DNA of 64,000 bases, from the NCBI GenBank assembly GCA_029309925.1, contig JARKND010000004.1, positions 124,001 through 188,000 on the forward strand, read 5' to 3'. The notes under the pieces were generated by a model. It worked only from the letters and a program-made list of their open reading frames with translations, was not told the origin of the DNA and did no database searches. Positions 1-10,300 of the stretch are shown piece after piece (position 1 is the stretch's first letter; every line of letters begins with the position of its first letter). The position numbers and the translations under genes were made by a program. The DNA comes from Fulvivirgaceae bacterium JP3-4 (GTDB taxonomy: Bacteria; Bacteroidota; Bacteroidia; Cytophagales; Cyclobacteriaceae).

Positions 1-751
1 CATTGTCGAGCTCGGCAATCTGTGCTTCAATAGCCGCACTGATCACAACAACTTCTGCATTCTCGCCTTGCACGTGCTTGCGCAATGCCTCAACATGCTT
101 GTTACCTGTGTGGATAGACTCTTCCTCAACGTTCGCAACGTAAATCACCGGCTTCGCGGTGAGCAGCTGAAGATCTTCAACCGCCTTTTTCTCCTCGTCA
201 TCCATTTGCACTGCACGGGCGTTCTTCCCCGAAAGAAGCGTCTCCTTATAATGCTGAAGCGCTGCTAATTCCTTCTTCGCTTTTGCATCACCACTCTTCG
301 CAGTGCGTTCAACGCGGCCGATCTTCTTTTCGATTGAATCGAGATCCTTGAGCTGAAGCTCTGTATCGATAATTTCTTTATCCGCCACAGGATCTACGCG
401 ACCGTCAACGTGTACAATGTTGTCGTTCTCAAAGCATCGCACCACATGGACGATCGCATCCACTTCGCGAATGTTTGCCAGGAACTGATTGCCAAGGCCT
501 TCACCCTTACTTGCCCCTTTCACTAGCCCCGCAATATCAACGAACTCGATACTGGTCGGAATTACTTTCTGCGGATTCACCAATCCTTCCAGGATCTTTA
601 AACGCTCATCTGGCACCGAAATAATGCCCACGTTGGGCTCGATCGTACAGAAAGGAAAGTTTGCCGCTTCCGCCTTATTGTTGGAAATTGAATTGAAAAG
701 GGTTGATTTTCCAACATTTGGCAGCCCGACAATCCCGCATTGTAAACTCAT
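1..751 (-). CDS. ychF: Redox-regulated/ribosome-binding ATPase YchF (Obg-like), 3' end outside window
   Basis: The reverse strand from the ATG at 749-751 encodes about 250 residues of the roughly 365 usual for this family; the C-terminal part, including the TGS domain, lies beyond the left edge. The P-loop GLPNVGKSTLFN is at the very N-terminus, followed by NFPFCTIEPN (switch region) and VDIAGLVKGASKGEGLGNQF (G3 and the YchF-specific segment). Next come a coiled-coil-like charged stretch and VIYVANVEE, where YchF proteins carry their unusual G4 motif that favours ATP over GTP. YchF is a cytosolic P-loop ATPase that binds ribosomes and affects stress responses. A consensus Bacteroidota promoter sits just upstream (769-798), giving a leader of only about 10 nt. 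The identification is firm; only the C-terminus is unseen. Confidence 0.96.
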   Translation of the reverse strand, partial: MSLQCGIVGLPNVGKSTLFNSISNNKAEAANFPFCTIEPNVGIISVPDERLKILEGLVNPQKVIPTSIEFVDIAGLVKGASKGEGLGNQFLANIREVDAIVHVVRCFENDNIVHVDGRVDPVADKEIIDTELQLKDLDSIEKKIGRVERTAKSGDAKAKKELAALQHYKETLLSGKNARAVQMDDEEKKAVEDLQLLTAKPVIYVANVEEESIHTGNKHVEALRKHVQGENAEVVVISAAIEAQIAELDN

Positions 752-768
752 AAATCGCAATTAGGGCG

Positions 769-798
769 CAAATATAAGGCATAGTAAGCAATTGGCAA
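769..798 (-). promoter_or_regulatory. Bacteroidota-type promoter of ychF
   Basis: Read on the minus strand, TTG (796-798) is separated by 19 nt from TATATTTG (769-776). This matches the -33/-7 consensus (TTG, TAnnTTTG) of the primary sigma factor in Bacteroidota. The predicted start of transcription is only about 10 nt before the ychF ATG, so the leader would be very short. Confidence 0.7.
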
Positions 799-1012
799 CT
801 GACAGTTGGCAAGTCTGGTCTATCGTGATTGTGAGTTTGTGTCAAATAGGCAGCAGGCAAGACAATAAGCAACGTTCAGCAGGCAACATCATTTGCTTAA
901 TGGAAACTCTGATACAGTGATTTCTAATTTCAAGAAATTGGCGCTACCGCTTTAACACTGACACATTGCCAACTTCTTTTTGCCAATTGCTAATTTGCTT
1001 GAGGAGTCGGTC

Positions 1013-1041
1013 AAAAAAAAAGCCTCCCCGAAGGAAGGCTT
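1013..1041 (-). terminator. Rho-independent terminator after the DUF3276 gene
   Basis: On the minus strand a stem AAGCCTTCC / GGGAGGCTT closes on a TTCG tetraloop and is followed directly by at least eight T residues. It lies 28 nt past the DUF3276 stop codon. Confidence 0.9.
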
Positions 1042-1068
1042 TATTAGGTATAGGTTTAGAATTTAGGT

Positions 1069-1425
1069 TTAGTCCCATTTGAGCTCGCTGTCGATTTCCG
1101 TAGGGCGGGCAGCTGTGGTTTCAGCTTCTTCGCGCTCCTGGTGATCGAATTGTGAAAAGTCTACGTTAGGCATCAACTCTGTTTTTACGTGATTCACCGT
1201 GTTTGTCAGCGCCTCCATAAACTTGTTAAAATCTTCTTTGTATAGGAAAATTTTATGTTTTTCGTAAGTAAAACCATCTTCCTTAAAACGCTTCTTACTC
1301 TCCGTGATGGTCAGGTAATAATCATTCGAACGAGTTGATTTCACATCAAAAAAGTAGGTTCTTTTCCCCGCTTTTACTTTAGTAGAGAAGATTTCATCCC
1401 TACCGTTTGTCTTGTTTTCTTCCAC
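1069..1425 (-). CDS. DUF3276 / PUR-alpha-like nucleic-acid-binding protein
   Basis: This small protein of 118 residues matches the DUF3276 family, widespread in Bacteroidota and structurally related to PUR-alpha single-strand nucleic-acid-binding repeats. The recognisable core is IFSTKVKAGKRTYFFDVK followed by NDYYLTITESKKRF and a KIFLYKEDF strand; the C-terminal 30 residues are acidic and probably disordered. The start used is GTG at 1423-1425, which places the family's usual MEEN-type N-terminus directly before the core; no ATG in frame is better. A near-consensus promoter lies at 1468-1498 and a strong terminator follows, so it is probably a single-gene unit. The role is inferred from the family: binding of single-stranded DNA or RNA in the cytoplasm. 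Confidence 0.9.
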   Translation of the reverse strand: MEENKTNGRDEIFSTKVKAGKRTYFFDVKSTRSNDYYLTITESKKRFKEDGFTYEKHKIFLYKEDFNKFMEALTNTVNHVKTELMPNVDFSQFDHQEREEAETTAARPTEIDSELKWD

Positions 1426-1467
1426 AATCCTTCAATTTTATAGTTAGGTTTAACGCAATGGTTCTAT

Positions 1468-1498
1468 CGAAGATAGTATTTTGGCTAAGGATTGCAAA
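1468..1498 (-). promoter_or_regulatory. Near-consensus promoter of the DUF3276 gene
   Basis: On the minus strand TTTG (1495-1498) is followed after 19 nt by TATCTTCG (1468-1475), one mismatch from TAnnTTTG. The predicted leader is about 35 nt. Confidence 0.5.
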
Positions 1499-1576
1499 CT
1501 AAGTGGCAATAATTAAGTTTGGACAGCGTTTGCAAATCTTCGCAAGGGCCGAAAATTATTCATTTTTTGACAGATT

Positions 1577-2482
1577 GTGAGCATACGATTAAATGAAATA
1601 GCGCAAAATGTTAGCCTTGAACTACTTGCAAGGCAGATGGTAGAAGGGTTCATCACGGGTCTTCACAAGTCGCCATACCACGGATTTTCGGTTGAATTTG
1701 CAGAGCACAGGCTTTACAACGAAGGTGAGAGTACCCGTCACGTTGACTGGAAAGTATATGCCCGGACAGACCGGTTGTTTACCAAGCGTTATGAAGAAGA
1801 AACGAATCTTCGATGTCTGATCGCGCTGGACACTTCACCGTCCATGTATTATCCTGAAGAATCAAAATCGAAAATCCGGTTCAGCGTTTACGCAGCTTCA
1901 GCACTGAGCTATCTGCTTACACGGCAACGTGATGCCGTGGGCCTTTGTCTGTTCTCCGATCGCATTGAAACGATCACTCCAGTACGTTCTACTGCTACCC
2001 ATCTTGACAAAGTATTCACACTGCTGAACAACGTGGGGAACAAACCATCGAACCAGCACAGGACGCGGGTTGGCCAGGTGCTCCATGAAGTTGCCGAGAA
2101 GATTCACAGGCGTTCATTGGTGGTAATCTTCAGCGATATGTTTGACGGTGACGAAAATACAGAAGAGGTTTTCAAGGCGCTGCAACATCTCAAACACAAC
2201 AAACACGAAGTCATTGTATTTCATGTGATGGACAACCAGACGGAACTTCTCTTTGATTTCGAAGACCGGCCGATGGAATTCATTGACCTGGAATCAGGCG
2301 ACAAGATCAAACTGAATCCTGCGGACATAAAAACGCACTACCGTGCTGAAGCGCAAAAGTTTCACGCGATGCTTAAAATGCGCTGTAACCAGTATAAAAT
2401 TGATTTTGTAGAAGCAGACGTGCGGAGCGATTTTAGTACGATTCTCCAGACTTACCTGATCAAGAGGACGAGAATGCGGTAG
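1577..2482 (+). CDS. DUF58 domain protein (vWA-like)
   Basis: The 301-residue product carries the DUF58 signature region EHRLYNEGESTRHVDWKVYA followed by TKRYEEETNLRC, then a vWA-like fold with LIALDTSPSMYY, a degenerate MIDAS (DxSxS appears as DTSPS), and VVIFSDMFD. There is no signal peptide or membrane segment. Such proteins usually sit beside MoxR-type AAA ATPases and act with them on metal insertion or envelope assembly; here no MoxR gene is adjacent, so the partner must be elsewhere. The start is GTG at 1577; it gives the family's N-terminus, and no in-frame ATG lies near. The gene stands alone, divergent from the DUF3276 gene. Confidence 0.9.
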   Translation: MSIRLNEIAQNVSLELLARQMVEGFITGLHKSPYHGFSVEFAEHRLYNEGESTRHVDWKVYARTDRLFTKRYEEETNLRCLIALDTSPSMYYPEESKSKIRFSVYAASALSYLLTRQRDAVGLCLFSDRIETITPVRSTATHLDKVFTLLNNVGNKPSNQHRTRVGQVLHEVAEKIHRRSLVVIFSDMFDGDENTEEVFKALQHLKHNKHEVIVFHVMDNQTELLFDFEDRPMEFIDLESGDKIKLNPADIKTHYRAEAQKFHAMLKMRCNQYKIDFVEADVRSDFSTILQTYLIKRTRMR

Positions 2483-2489
2483 TTTCGAA

Positions 2490-2648
2490 AGTAGGCAGTA
2501 GGCAATTTGGCAATAGGCAATAGGAGAGTAAACTACTCCTGAAATACGAAACCCGGTTAACTGGTCATAGGCAACCTAATAGTGATAATGTACAACGCGG
2601 CTAACGCGGATTACCACCTTGCCTATTGCAGATAGCCTACTGCCTACT
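2490..2648. repeat. Imperfect inverted repeat around the DUF58-ferredoxin junction
   Basis: The left arm (2490-2524) reads AGTAGGCAGTAGGC then GGCAATAGGCAA. The reverse complement of the right arm (2617-2648) begins with the same AGTAGGCAGTAGGC and also ends with GCAATAGGCAA. About 90 nt separate the arms. The right arm runs into the ferredoxin stop codon. The same words occur in degenerate form at 786-1000, so this looks like a dispersed intergenic repeat family. Confidence 0.65.
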
Positions 2649-3006
2649 AATTCTGTTCGACTTCCTGGTGAAGCCAGGCTTTCTTGGCAAGCAGCTCTTC
2701 TTTGGTTTCCACCATGTCAGGATCAGGCACACAGCAATCAACGGGACAAACTGCGGCACACTGAGGCTCTTCATGAAAACCAGAACACTCCGTGCATTTA
2801 CCTGAAACGATATAATAAAATTCATTGGAGACAGGTGTCTGCGGAGTCTTACCATCCACAGCTGAACCGTCTTCAAGTTCTACTTTCTCAAGCTTTGTAC
2901 CCCCAGCCCAGTTCCACTCGCGGCCTCCCTCGTAGATTGCTGTATTCGGGCATTCCGGCTCACATGCACCACAGTTGATGCATTCGTCCGTAATCATTAT
3001 TGCCAT
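2647..3006 (-). CDS. 4Fe-4S dicluster ferredoxin
   Basis: This 119-residue cytosolic ferredoxin has a first cluster motif at C9, C12, C15 and C19 ([12 protein letters not shown]). The second set is C71, C74, C83 and C87 with CP following; the eight-residue gap between C74 and C83 and the extra C91/C92 resemble the long-insert 2[4Fe-4S] type. Between the two motifs is a 50-residue insertion with WNWAGG. Its function is low-potential electron transfer. It is divergent from the acyl-CoA reductase gene, sharing an 87-nt intergenic region; this neighbour pair recurs in Bacteroidota from general knowledge, but whether the two proteins are redox partners is inference. A textbook promoter lies at 3039-3070. 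Confidence 0.93.
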   Translation of the reverse strand: MAIMITDECINCGACEPECPNTAIYEGGREWNWAGGTKLEKVELEDGSAVDGKTPQTPVSNEFYYIVSGKCTECSGFHEEPQCAAVCPVDCCVPDPDMVETKEELLAKKAWLHQEVEQN

Positions 3007-3038
3007 GCTTTTCCTACTTTTGGATCGTTAACGTTCTA

Positions 3039-3070
3039 CAAAAATACTTGCAAATTGTCATCCTGACAAA
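3039..3070 (-). promoter_or_regulatory. Consensus promoter of the ferredoxin gene
   Basis: On the minus strand TTTG (3067-3070) is followed after 20 nt by TATTTTTG (3039-3046), an exact match to TAnnTTTG. On the plus strand TACTTTTG at 3015-3022 could be the -7 element of the divergent reductase gene, but no TTG lies at the right distance. Confidence 0.7.
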
Positions 3071-3093
3071 CAAAGCAGGTGCCATAAAAGTTT

Positions 3094-4101
3094 ATGAAAC
3101 TGGAAGATAGAATTGCCGCGTTTGTAAAATTGGGTAAAGAGCTTGATGCAATCGATGTAATGACGTGGGAGAGCCTGATATTGAAGGCAAGAAACGAAAA
3201 CGCGTGGTTCACCGAAGAAAGCATAAAATCTGCATTTAAGGGCATTGGCCTTTACCTGACCGAAGAAAATCTGAAGAAATGGACGGGCTCGTACAAGCTA
3301 ACGGACGTTAAGCCGAAGACCATCGGGGTCGTCATGGCTGGCAATCTCCCGCTGGTTGGCTTCCATGATTTCCTCACCGTACTCATCAGCGGGAACATTC
3401 TTCTTGTCAAGTTATCTTCAAAAGATCGCGTACTGCCATTGTTCATCGCTGAAAAGTTAGTGGCAATCGATCCACGATTTGCATCATTCATAAAATTCGA
3501 AGAGCAGCTGAAAAACTTTGATGCGGTCATTGCTACAGGAGGCGACAATTCCGCGCGCTATTTTCATTATTACTTTGGCAAGTATCCGAATGTGATCCGG
3601 AAGAACAGGACCTCCTGCGCCATACTGAAAGGAAACGAAACGGATGCGGAGCTTGAAGCCCTCGGCTTCGATATTTTTAACTACTTCGGATTAGGCTGTC
3701 GCAACGTTTCAAAGATATTTATCCCAAAGAATTATGACCTGGCCACCATCTTTCCGAAGTGGGAGCGATTCAAGGAAGTGATCAACCATCACAAGTACAA
3801 CAACAACTACGATTACCAGAAGTCGATACTGCTCGTCAACGGATATCACTTTTACGACAATGGTTTTCTACTCGTGCAGGAGAGCGAAAAGCTCGTGTCC
3901 CCAATCGCTGTTTTGTATTATGAACGTTATGAAGACGAGAGCGATCTGGCGCTGAAAATTTTTGAAGCAAAAGATAAAATCCAATGTATTGTGGGGAAGA
4001 TGACACCTGCGTCAATACCGTTTGGTCAGGCACAGTCCCCTATGCTCTGGGATTATGCTGACCAAATTGATACTTTAAAGTTTCTTGAAAATCTGAATTA
4101 G
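3094..4101 (+). CDS. LuxC-like acyl-CoA reductase
   Basis: The 335-residue product matches the acyl-CoA reductase (LuxC-related, aldehyde-dehydrogenase fold) family found across Bacteroidota. Visible landmarks are the N-terminal dinucleotide-binding region IGVVMAGNLPLVGFHDFL (about 77-94), LVKLSSKD, an ATGG segment near 147-150, and NRTSCAILKG with C175. A second cysteine in FGLGCRN (C202) is also a nucleophile candidate. The expected reaction is NADPH-dependent reduction of an acyl-CoA to an aldehyde. There is no signal peptide. It is divergent from the ferredoxin gene, suggesting joint control. Its length agrees with the family. The substrate cannot be deduced. Confidence 0.9.
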   Translation: MKLEDRIAAFVKLGKELDAIDVMTWESLILKARNENAWFTEESIKSAFKGIGLYLTEENLKKWTGSYKLTDVKPKTIGVVMAGNLPLVGFHDFLTVLISGNILLVKLSSKDRVLPLFIAEKLVAIDPRFASFIKFEEQLKNFDAVIATGGDNSARYFHYYFGKYPNVIRKNRTSCAILKGNETDAELEALGFDIFNYFGLGCRNVSKIFIPKNYDLATIFPKWERFKEVINHHKYNNNYDYQKSILLVNGYHFYDNGFLLVQESEKLVSPIAVLYYERYEDESDLALKIFEAKDKIQCIVGKMTPASIPFGQAQSPMLWDYADQIDTLKFLENLN

Positions 4102-4245
4102 AGTCGTCTCCTCGTGTCCGGTCTCCTCTAGTATAAGAGCTTCTCTGATAGCAGCGCTTTCTTCACCGCGGTGACGCGATGCGCGCTATGTTGCGCGATG
4201 AGTTGGTGCGGGGAATGAGAAGATATCGGATGTAAACCAAGTTCG

Positions 4246-4290
4246 TAAAAAAAGCTGCAAGCCGAAGCGCTCCGCTTAGACTTGCAGCTT
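4246..4290 (-). terminator. Terminator of the giant type IX cargo gene
   Basis: On the minus strand a 10-bp perfect outer stem AAGCTGCAAG / CTTGCAGCTT encloses a second small stem (AAGCG / CGCTT) and is followed by seven T residues. It sits about 60 nt past the stop codon at 4350. Confidence 0.85.
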
Positions 4291-4349
4291 GAAGCTTCTG
4301 ACTTGCAGCCCGCTGCCTTCCTACTTTATAAAGCTTGTACCCAAGTGAC

Positions 4350-7300
4350 TTAAGGTTTCTGTCCGCGAATGATTTCCACCCAACCCGTGATTGGCGATTC
4401 ACCACCTATTGACAGCTGATAGAAGTAGACACCGTCTGCTGCGCCTTCGCCTGTCCAGTTGTTCTGGTAGTTAGTGCTTGAGTAAACTTCTTTACCCCAG
4501 CGGCTCGTCACAATAAGTTTTGCATTGTCAGCAGGCAGATTGCGGATGAAGAACAAATCATTAACGTTATCACCATTTGGCGTAAAGATGTTCGGGATAT
4601 ATACCGTCTGATCCATCTTCACACGGGCAGTCAGCTCGAGTACACAACCGACCTCATCTGTCACCTGAACGACATAACGTCCCGGAGGTATGTTGTCGAA
4701 CTTCTTACCGAACTGGTTATTGGCATTTAGATCTGGTTCAGTGAAGTTTGTCTCATACTGAGGGAAGTTGAAGGACGCTGCTGAGTCCAGCTCGATTCTC
4801 ACCTGGTACGGTGTGGTTCCTCCGCTGATGTTTGTAACCTCAAGGGATCCATTGGCGATATCCGGATAAGATTGCTCTCTTGGCCCGATAAGCGCAAAGA
4901 CCTCGTTCGGTATAACCACGTCTACCATTGGCGATGTGATCATGCAATTGGTGGCCGAATTAGTTTGTACGAGCTGCAACGTGTAGTCATCCGCGTTGCG
5001 CAGGAATGTGTGCTGCTGGTACTCGAGGAATTCAGTGGCTGTGGCGGAGATCGCACTGCGCTGGATTGTCTCCACAAGCACCCCTGTCGATTTGCGGTAC
5101 ACGCGAATTTCAAATGGCGCGCCCGGCTCACCGGTAATATTAGTCAGGGTGAGAGATAAGTCGTTGGCAACGCATGTCGGCTGCACCTCGAAGCTCAGCG
5201 CATAGGCACCCTGCATGGCGATTGGTTCGCTGCGTGTCGGGCATACCGCTGAGTTTGTTCTCGCGTAGATGAAGTAAGTGCCTCTCGCAAGGTTGTCGAA
5301 TGTGATGAATGGATCTGAATAATTCCGGTAGTCAGCGTCAGCAGGCTCGTTAAACTGATCCTGACTAACCGCCAGACGGAAAGTACCCGGATCAAGCACC
5401 TTCACTACAATCGCACCGCTGTTGCCATTGTTCGCACAGGTTGGATCGATCACGGTATAAGAGAAATTGATGAACCCAGGGAACGTGACGTTGGCCGGGA
5501 TGATCTTCTCACAACCAGCGCCATCACGTACGCGAATCGAATAGAAGCCGCCACTCAGGCCGGTGAAGTTGTTGTCGGTTTTATAGTTGATACCGTCAAT
5601 TGAGAATTGATATCCACTACCGGATCCACCACTCGCGATAATGTTAGTGACCGCACCATCCGCCCCAGCACACGATGCTGGCGTGATGCTGAACGTAGCA
5701 TTGATATCAGGGTTGATGCTGTTGATGGTCACCTCTACAGAAGTGTGACACACATCTCCGGCACTTTCTCCAACCAGAATGTTGTAAGTTCCCAGGGGAG
5801 GAAGGTCTGCAATCTGACCAGGAGTTCCAGGCACAAATGGCTTCCATGAAAGATTATCGATCGAGTAGAAGTATTGGCCCGTTCCACTGCCAGTCGCATT
5901 GATGACAACTGAACCTGTGGCAGAACCAAAGCAAGTTGGGTTCGTGACGCTGGCAAGATCGAGCGTTGCGTCAACCGTTGTCTGCAAAGGCAGGCTGTAA
6001 GGCAGGCGACATACGTTCGTTCCATCATCAACCTGATAGAAATAGTTCGTAGATGCTGAAAGTTCATCAAAAGTGTACGCAGTGTTCGGTGCAATCACGA
6101 CAGCCTTGGTGAAAATCGGAGTTGCAACGCTGTCATAAAGTGTCAGCACATAATTCGGAGAAGGCGATCCTCCCGTTACCGTAAACCGCAGTTCACCATC
6201 ATCCTGACCTCCACAGGTTGGACGTGTTTCAACTACGTTTACCGTGAACACCGTGCAATTGATGTTTCCACCACCGCCTCCGCCATTTCCACCAGTGCAC
6301 AATGGATCGTCTTCATCCAGGATGGTCAACACAACATCATCCTGGTTTGCAGTACATGCTCCGGCAGGTTCATCAGTCGTAAGTCGAAGCACATAGTCTC
6401 CGGACACAGAGGCCGTAAACGTCACTGTGCCAGGGTTTGCCAATGCTCCGGTGTTGCTGATGACGCCATCACCACCTGGAGGAGACGAGATCAGACTCCA
6501 TGTGCCGGTGGTTGCAACGCCACCAATCGAAGCTCCGGTTAGATTGATCGTTCCATCCGGACATGTAAACTTATCCGCACCTGCTGTCACAATCGCGCCA
6601 GGGTTAACTGTTACGGTAATATTCTGTGCAGCACCAATGCAAGATCCAAATGTCGGAGTAACAACATACGTGACCTGGATTGGTGCAGCAGTCGCATTTG
6701 TCAAAACATTGTTGATCTGAATTGTACTACCTGTGAAACCGATATTCGATGCGCTTGTCGCTGGCCCTGCGCCATCAGGGTCCGGCCAGCTAAAGGTTGT
6801 TCCAACTGGAAGGCTGGACGCACTGAAAACGACATCTCCAACATTTTCTCCGCTGCAAATTGTTTTCGCCTCAGCCGAAATTGAAGGTACCGGATTGACA
6901 GTGATGACAACATTCTGAGTCGCTCCTGTACATGCACCGATGGAAGGCGTTACGACATACGTAACAGTAATCGGAGCTGTTGTCGCGTTTGTAAGCACAT
7001 CATTGATATGCGTAACTCCGGATGCTCCGAGCGCAACGTTCACGCCAGCACTTGCCGGGCCCGCTCCGTCAGGATCCGGCCAGTTGAATACCGTTCCCGC
7101 TGGCGTGTTTGTCGGACTAAGTTCTATACGATAGCTGGTATTTGTGCCAGCGCAAATCGCCTTTGTCTGATTGGCAACCATTGCCGGGATTGGATGAACA
7201 GTAACCGCCACGTTAGAAGCATTCAAGCATCCTCCTGAAAACACAACATAACTGATGGTATGATTGCCAGGACCTGCCGCGGCAGGATTGAAACTATTGC

Positions 7301-10300
7301 CTGTGAGGCCCGGTCCGACAAACGACCCACCTGGAGTTGCGGGTGTAAGCACTGATGCGCCATCGGTCACACAGTACGCTGAAGCGAGACCGGTGAATGA
7401 CGCATCCGGCAACCCGAGAACATTGATGATCGCACTTCCGGTGATTTTTGCATTCGGTGCAGTGACAGTACAATTCGTTACAGTGTTGGTGACACTTACA
7501 ATTGTGTAGGTGGTGTTGACAACCGGAGCAACATTGACGGTCGCGCCTGAGGATACATTGTTGAGGTTAAAGTTGCTGCTGCCATCCGTGTAAACGATGT
7601 TATACGTTCCGGCTGACAGCGTGAATGTAAGTACTGCATTCTGGCCGGAACAGTTAGTCGTGCTTCCGCTGATAGATGCTACAGGGAGACGATTGATTGT
7701 CACGACCATGTTATCTGTCGCTGATGTGCAGGTGCCTGCCGGATCATCAGTCGTAATTGTCAATGTTACGCTGCCAGCGTTGATGTCATTGGCTCCCGGT
7801 GTGTACACAGCGGTCAACGAAGTTACATCGTCAAACGAGCCATCACCGGAAGTAGTCCACGTGATTGAACTTGCGCTGCCTCCCATTGTTCCAGAAAGAC
7901 TGACATTCGCAGCTTCGCATACTGTCTGATTCGCGCCTGCACTTACCTGGGCTGCCGGATTAATGGTAATCGTCACTACATCAGATGCTGCGTTACAATT
8001 GTTCGCTGGATCATCTGTAGTGAGCGTCAGATTTACTGAGCCCGCGAGAATATCGTTAGGGCCAGGCGTGTATTGCGCGCCAGCAATCGCTGCGTTATCG
8101 AAGGTACCATCGCCAGCCGTGGACCATGTCAGGGTTGTCGCAGTTCCGCCAATGACGCCTGCCAGCGTTGCAGTATTTCCTTCGCAGATCGTGTTATCAG
8201 CACCAGCGTTCGCTGTTGGCGCATCTTCGAGCGTTATAACCATCTGATCGACATCCGCCACGCAAGGACCCGCAGGGTCATCAGAAGTCAACGTTAACGT
8301 AACGGTGTTCGCTGCTATGTCCCCTGCACCTGGCGTATAAGTAGAAGTTAAAAGGTTTGCATTGCTGAATGTTCCATCGCCTGACGTAGTCCATGTTATA
8401 CTCGCGGTGCTTCCTCCCATCGTTCCGGCAAGGGTAATCACGCTTGTTTCACAAACTGTCTGGTCTGCGCCAGCGTCTACACTTGGAGCATCGTTGATTG
8501 TCACCGTCATGACATCCACCGCAGCATTACAGCTATTGGCAGGATCGTCAGTCGTGAGCGTAAGGTTCACAGTTCCAGCGGTGAGATCATTCGGTCCCGG
8601 TGTGTAAACTGCTCCCGGAAGATTCACGTTATCAAATGTACCGTCACCGGAGGTTGTCCATGTTAATGAGGTTGCTGCGCCACCGATCAAGCCAGACAGC
8701 GTTACCGTGCTTCCTTCACAAATTATCTGATCAGCGCCTGCATTTGCTGTGGCAGCATCTTCAAGTGTAATCGTCATCTGATCGATGTCGGCAGGGCAGG
8801 GTCCTGCAGGATCGTTTGAGGTGAGTGTTAATGTCACTGTATTGGCACCAATGTCACCAGGACCCGGTGTGTACGTTGAAGTGAGAGAGGCTGCGTTACT
8901 GAAGGTTCCATCGCCTGAAGTGGTCCATGCGGTAGTTGTTGTACTTCCTCCACTTGTTCCAGCAAGCGTGATCACAGACGACTCACAAACTGTCTGGTCC
9001 GGTCCGGCATTCACATCCGCTGCGTCATTTATCGTTATAGTCACCACATCCGATACTGCCGCACAGCTTCCTGGCGGGTCATTTGTGGTCAGGGTCAGGT
9101 TGACGGTACCTGCAAGAATATCGTTGGCGCCAGGCGTATAAATGGCACCTGGAAGTGTTGCGTCATCAAAGGAGCCATCTCCGGAAGTTGTCCAGGTAAG
9201 ACTTGTTGCAGCGCCTCCGATAACTCCGGCAAGCGTTACAGCGCTGCCCTCACAGATTATTTGGTCAGCTCCAGCGTTGGCTGTCGCCTGATCATCGATT
9301 GTAATCGTCATCTGATCAACATCAGCCGGGCAAGGCCCTGCGGGATCGTTTGAAGTCAGCGTCAGCACTACGGAATTGTTGATGATATCATTTGGACCAG
9401 GCGTATAAGTAGATGTGAGTGAATTGACGTTGCTGAATGCTCCATCTCCTGCAGTTGTCCATGTAATGGTGGTAGTACTGCCTCCACTCGTTCCTGCCAA
9501 TGTAACAACACTACCGGTACAAATGGTCTGATCCGCTCCTGCGTCAACGTCCGCTGCATCGTTGATTGTTACAGTCATTACATCAACCGCTGCATTACAG
9601 TTGTTAGCAGGATCGTTCGTTGTCAGGGTAAGATTAACAGTACCCGCATTGATGTCATTAGCGCCTGGTGTGTACACTGCCCCGGCAAGCGTTGCGTCAT
9701 CAAACGTTCCGTCACCGGATGTCGTCCAAGTGAGGGTCGTGGCGCTTCCTCCAATGATTCCGGCAAGCGTTACAGTGCTGCCTTCACAGATTATCTGGTT
9801 TGCCCCGGCATCTGCTGTAGCCGGATCGTCAAGGGTAATCGTCATCTGATCAACATCAGCCGGGCATGGTCCCACCGGATCGTTCGATGTGAGCGTCAGT
9901 GTCACTGAATTGGTTGCGATATCAGTGGCTCCTGGTGTATAGGTAGATGCCAATGAATTTGCGTTGCTGAAAACTCCGTCTCCTGAAGTCGTCCATGTGA
10001 CTGTTGTAGTGCTTCCGCCACTTGTTCCGGCAAGATTAATGATGCTTGTTTCGCAAACAGCCTGGTCGGGCCCTGCGTCTACTTCAGCAGCATCGTTGAT
10101 TGTTACTGTCATAAGATCAACAGCTGCGTTACAGTTATTTGCCGGATCGTCTGTAGTAATTGTCAGATTCACCGTTCCGGCTGTGATGTCATTAGGTCCC
10201 GGTGTATACACCGCTCCAACCAGGGTCGGGTCATTAAACGTACCATCACCTGAAGTAGTCCACGTGATGCTGGTTGCTGTACCAGCGAATGAGCCGGCCA

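Larger units (their letters stand above)
752..1068. other. Intergenic region with short degenerate repeats
   Basis: No gene is supported here. The stretch holds the ychF promoter, the terminator of the DUF3276 gene, and several degenerate copies of a TTGGCAATT / TAGGCAGCAGGCAA-like word in both orientations (about 786-816, 847-888, 965-1000). Similar words recur at 2490-2648. Confidence 0.5.

Noticed and set aside
2619-2978. 119-codon plus-strand ORF opposite the ferredoxin
   Set aside because: The minus-strand frame has intact iron-sulfur motifs; this one has none.
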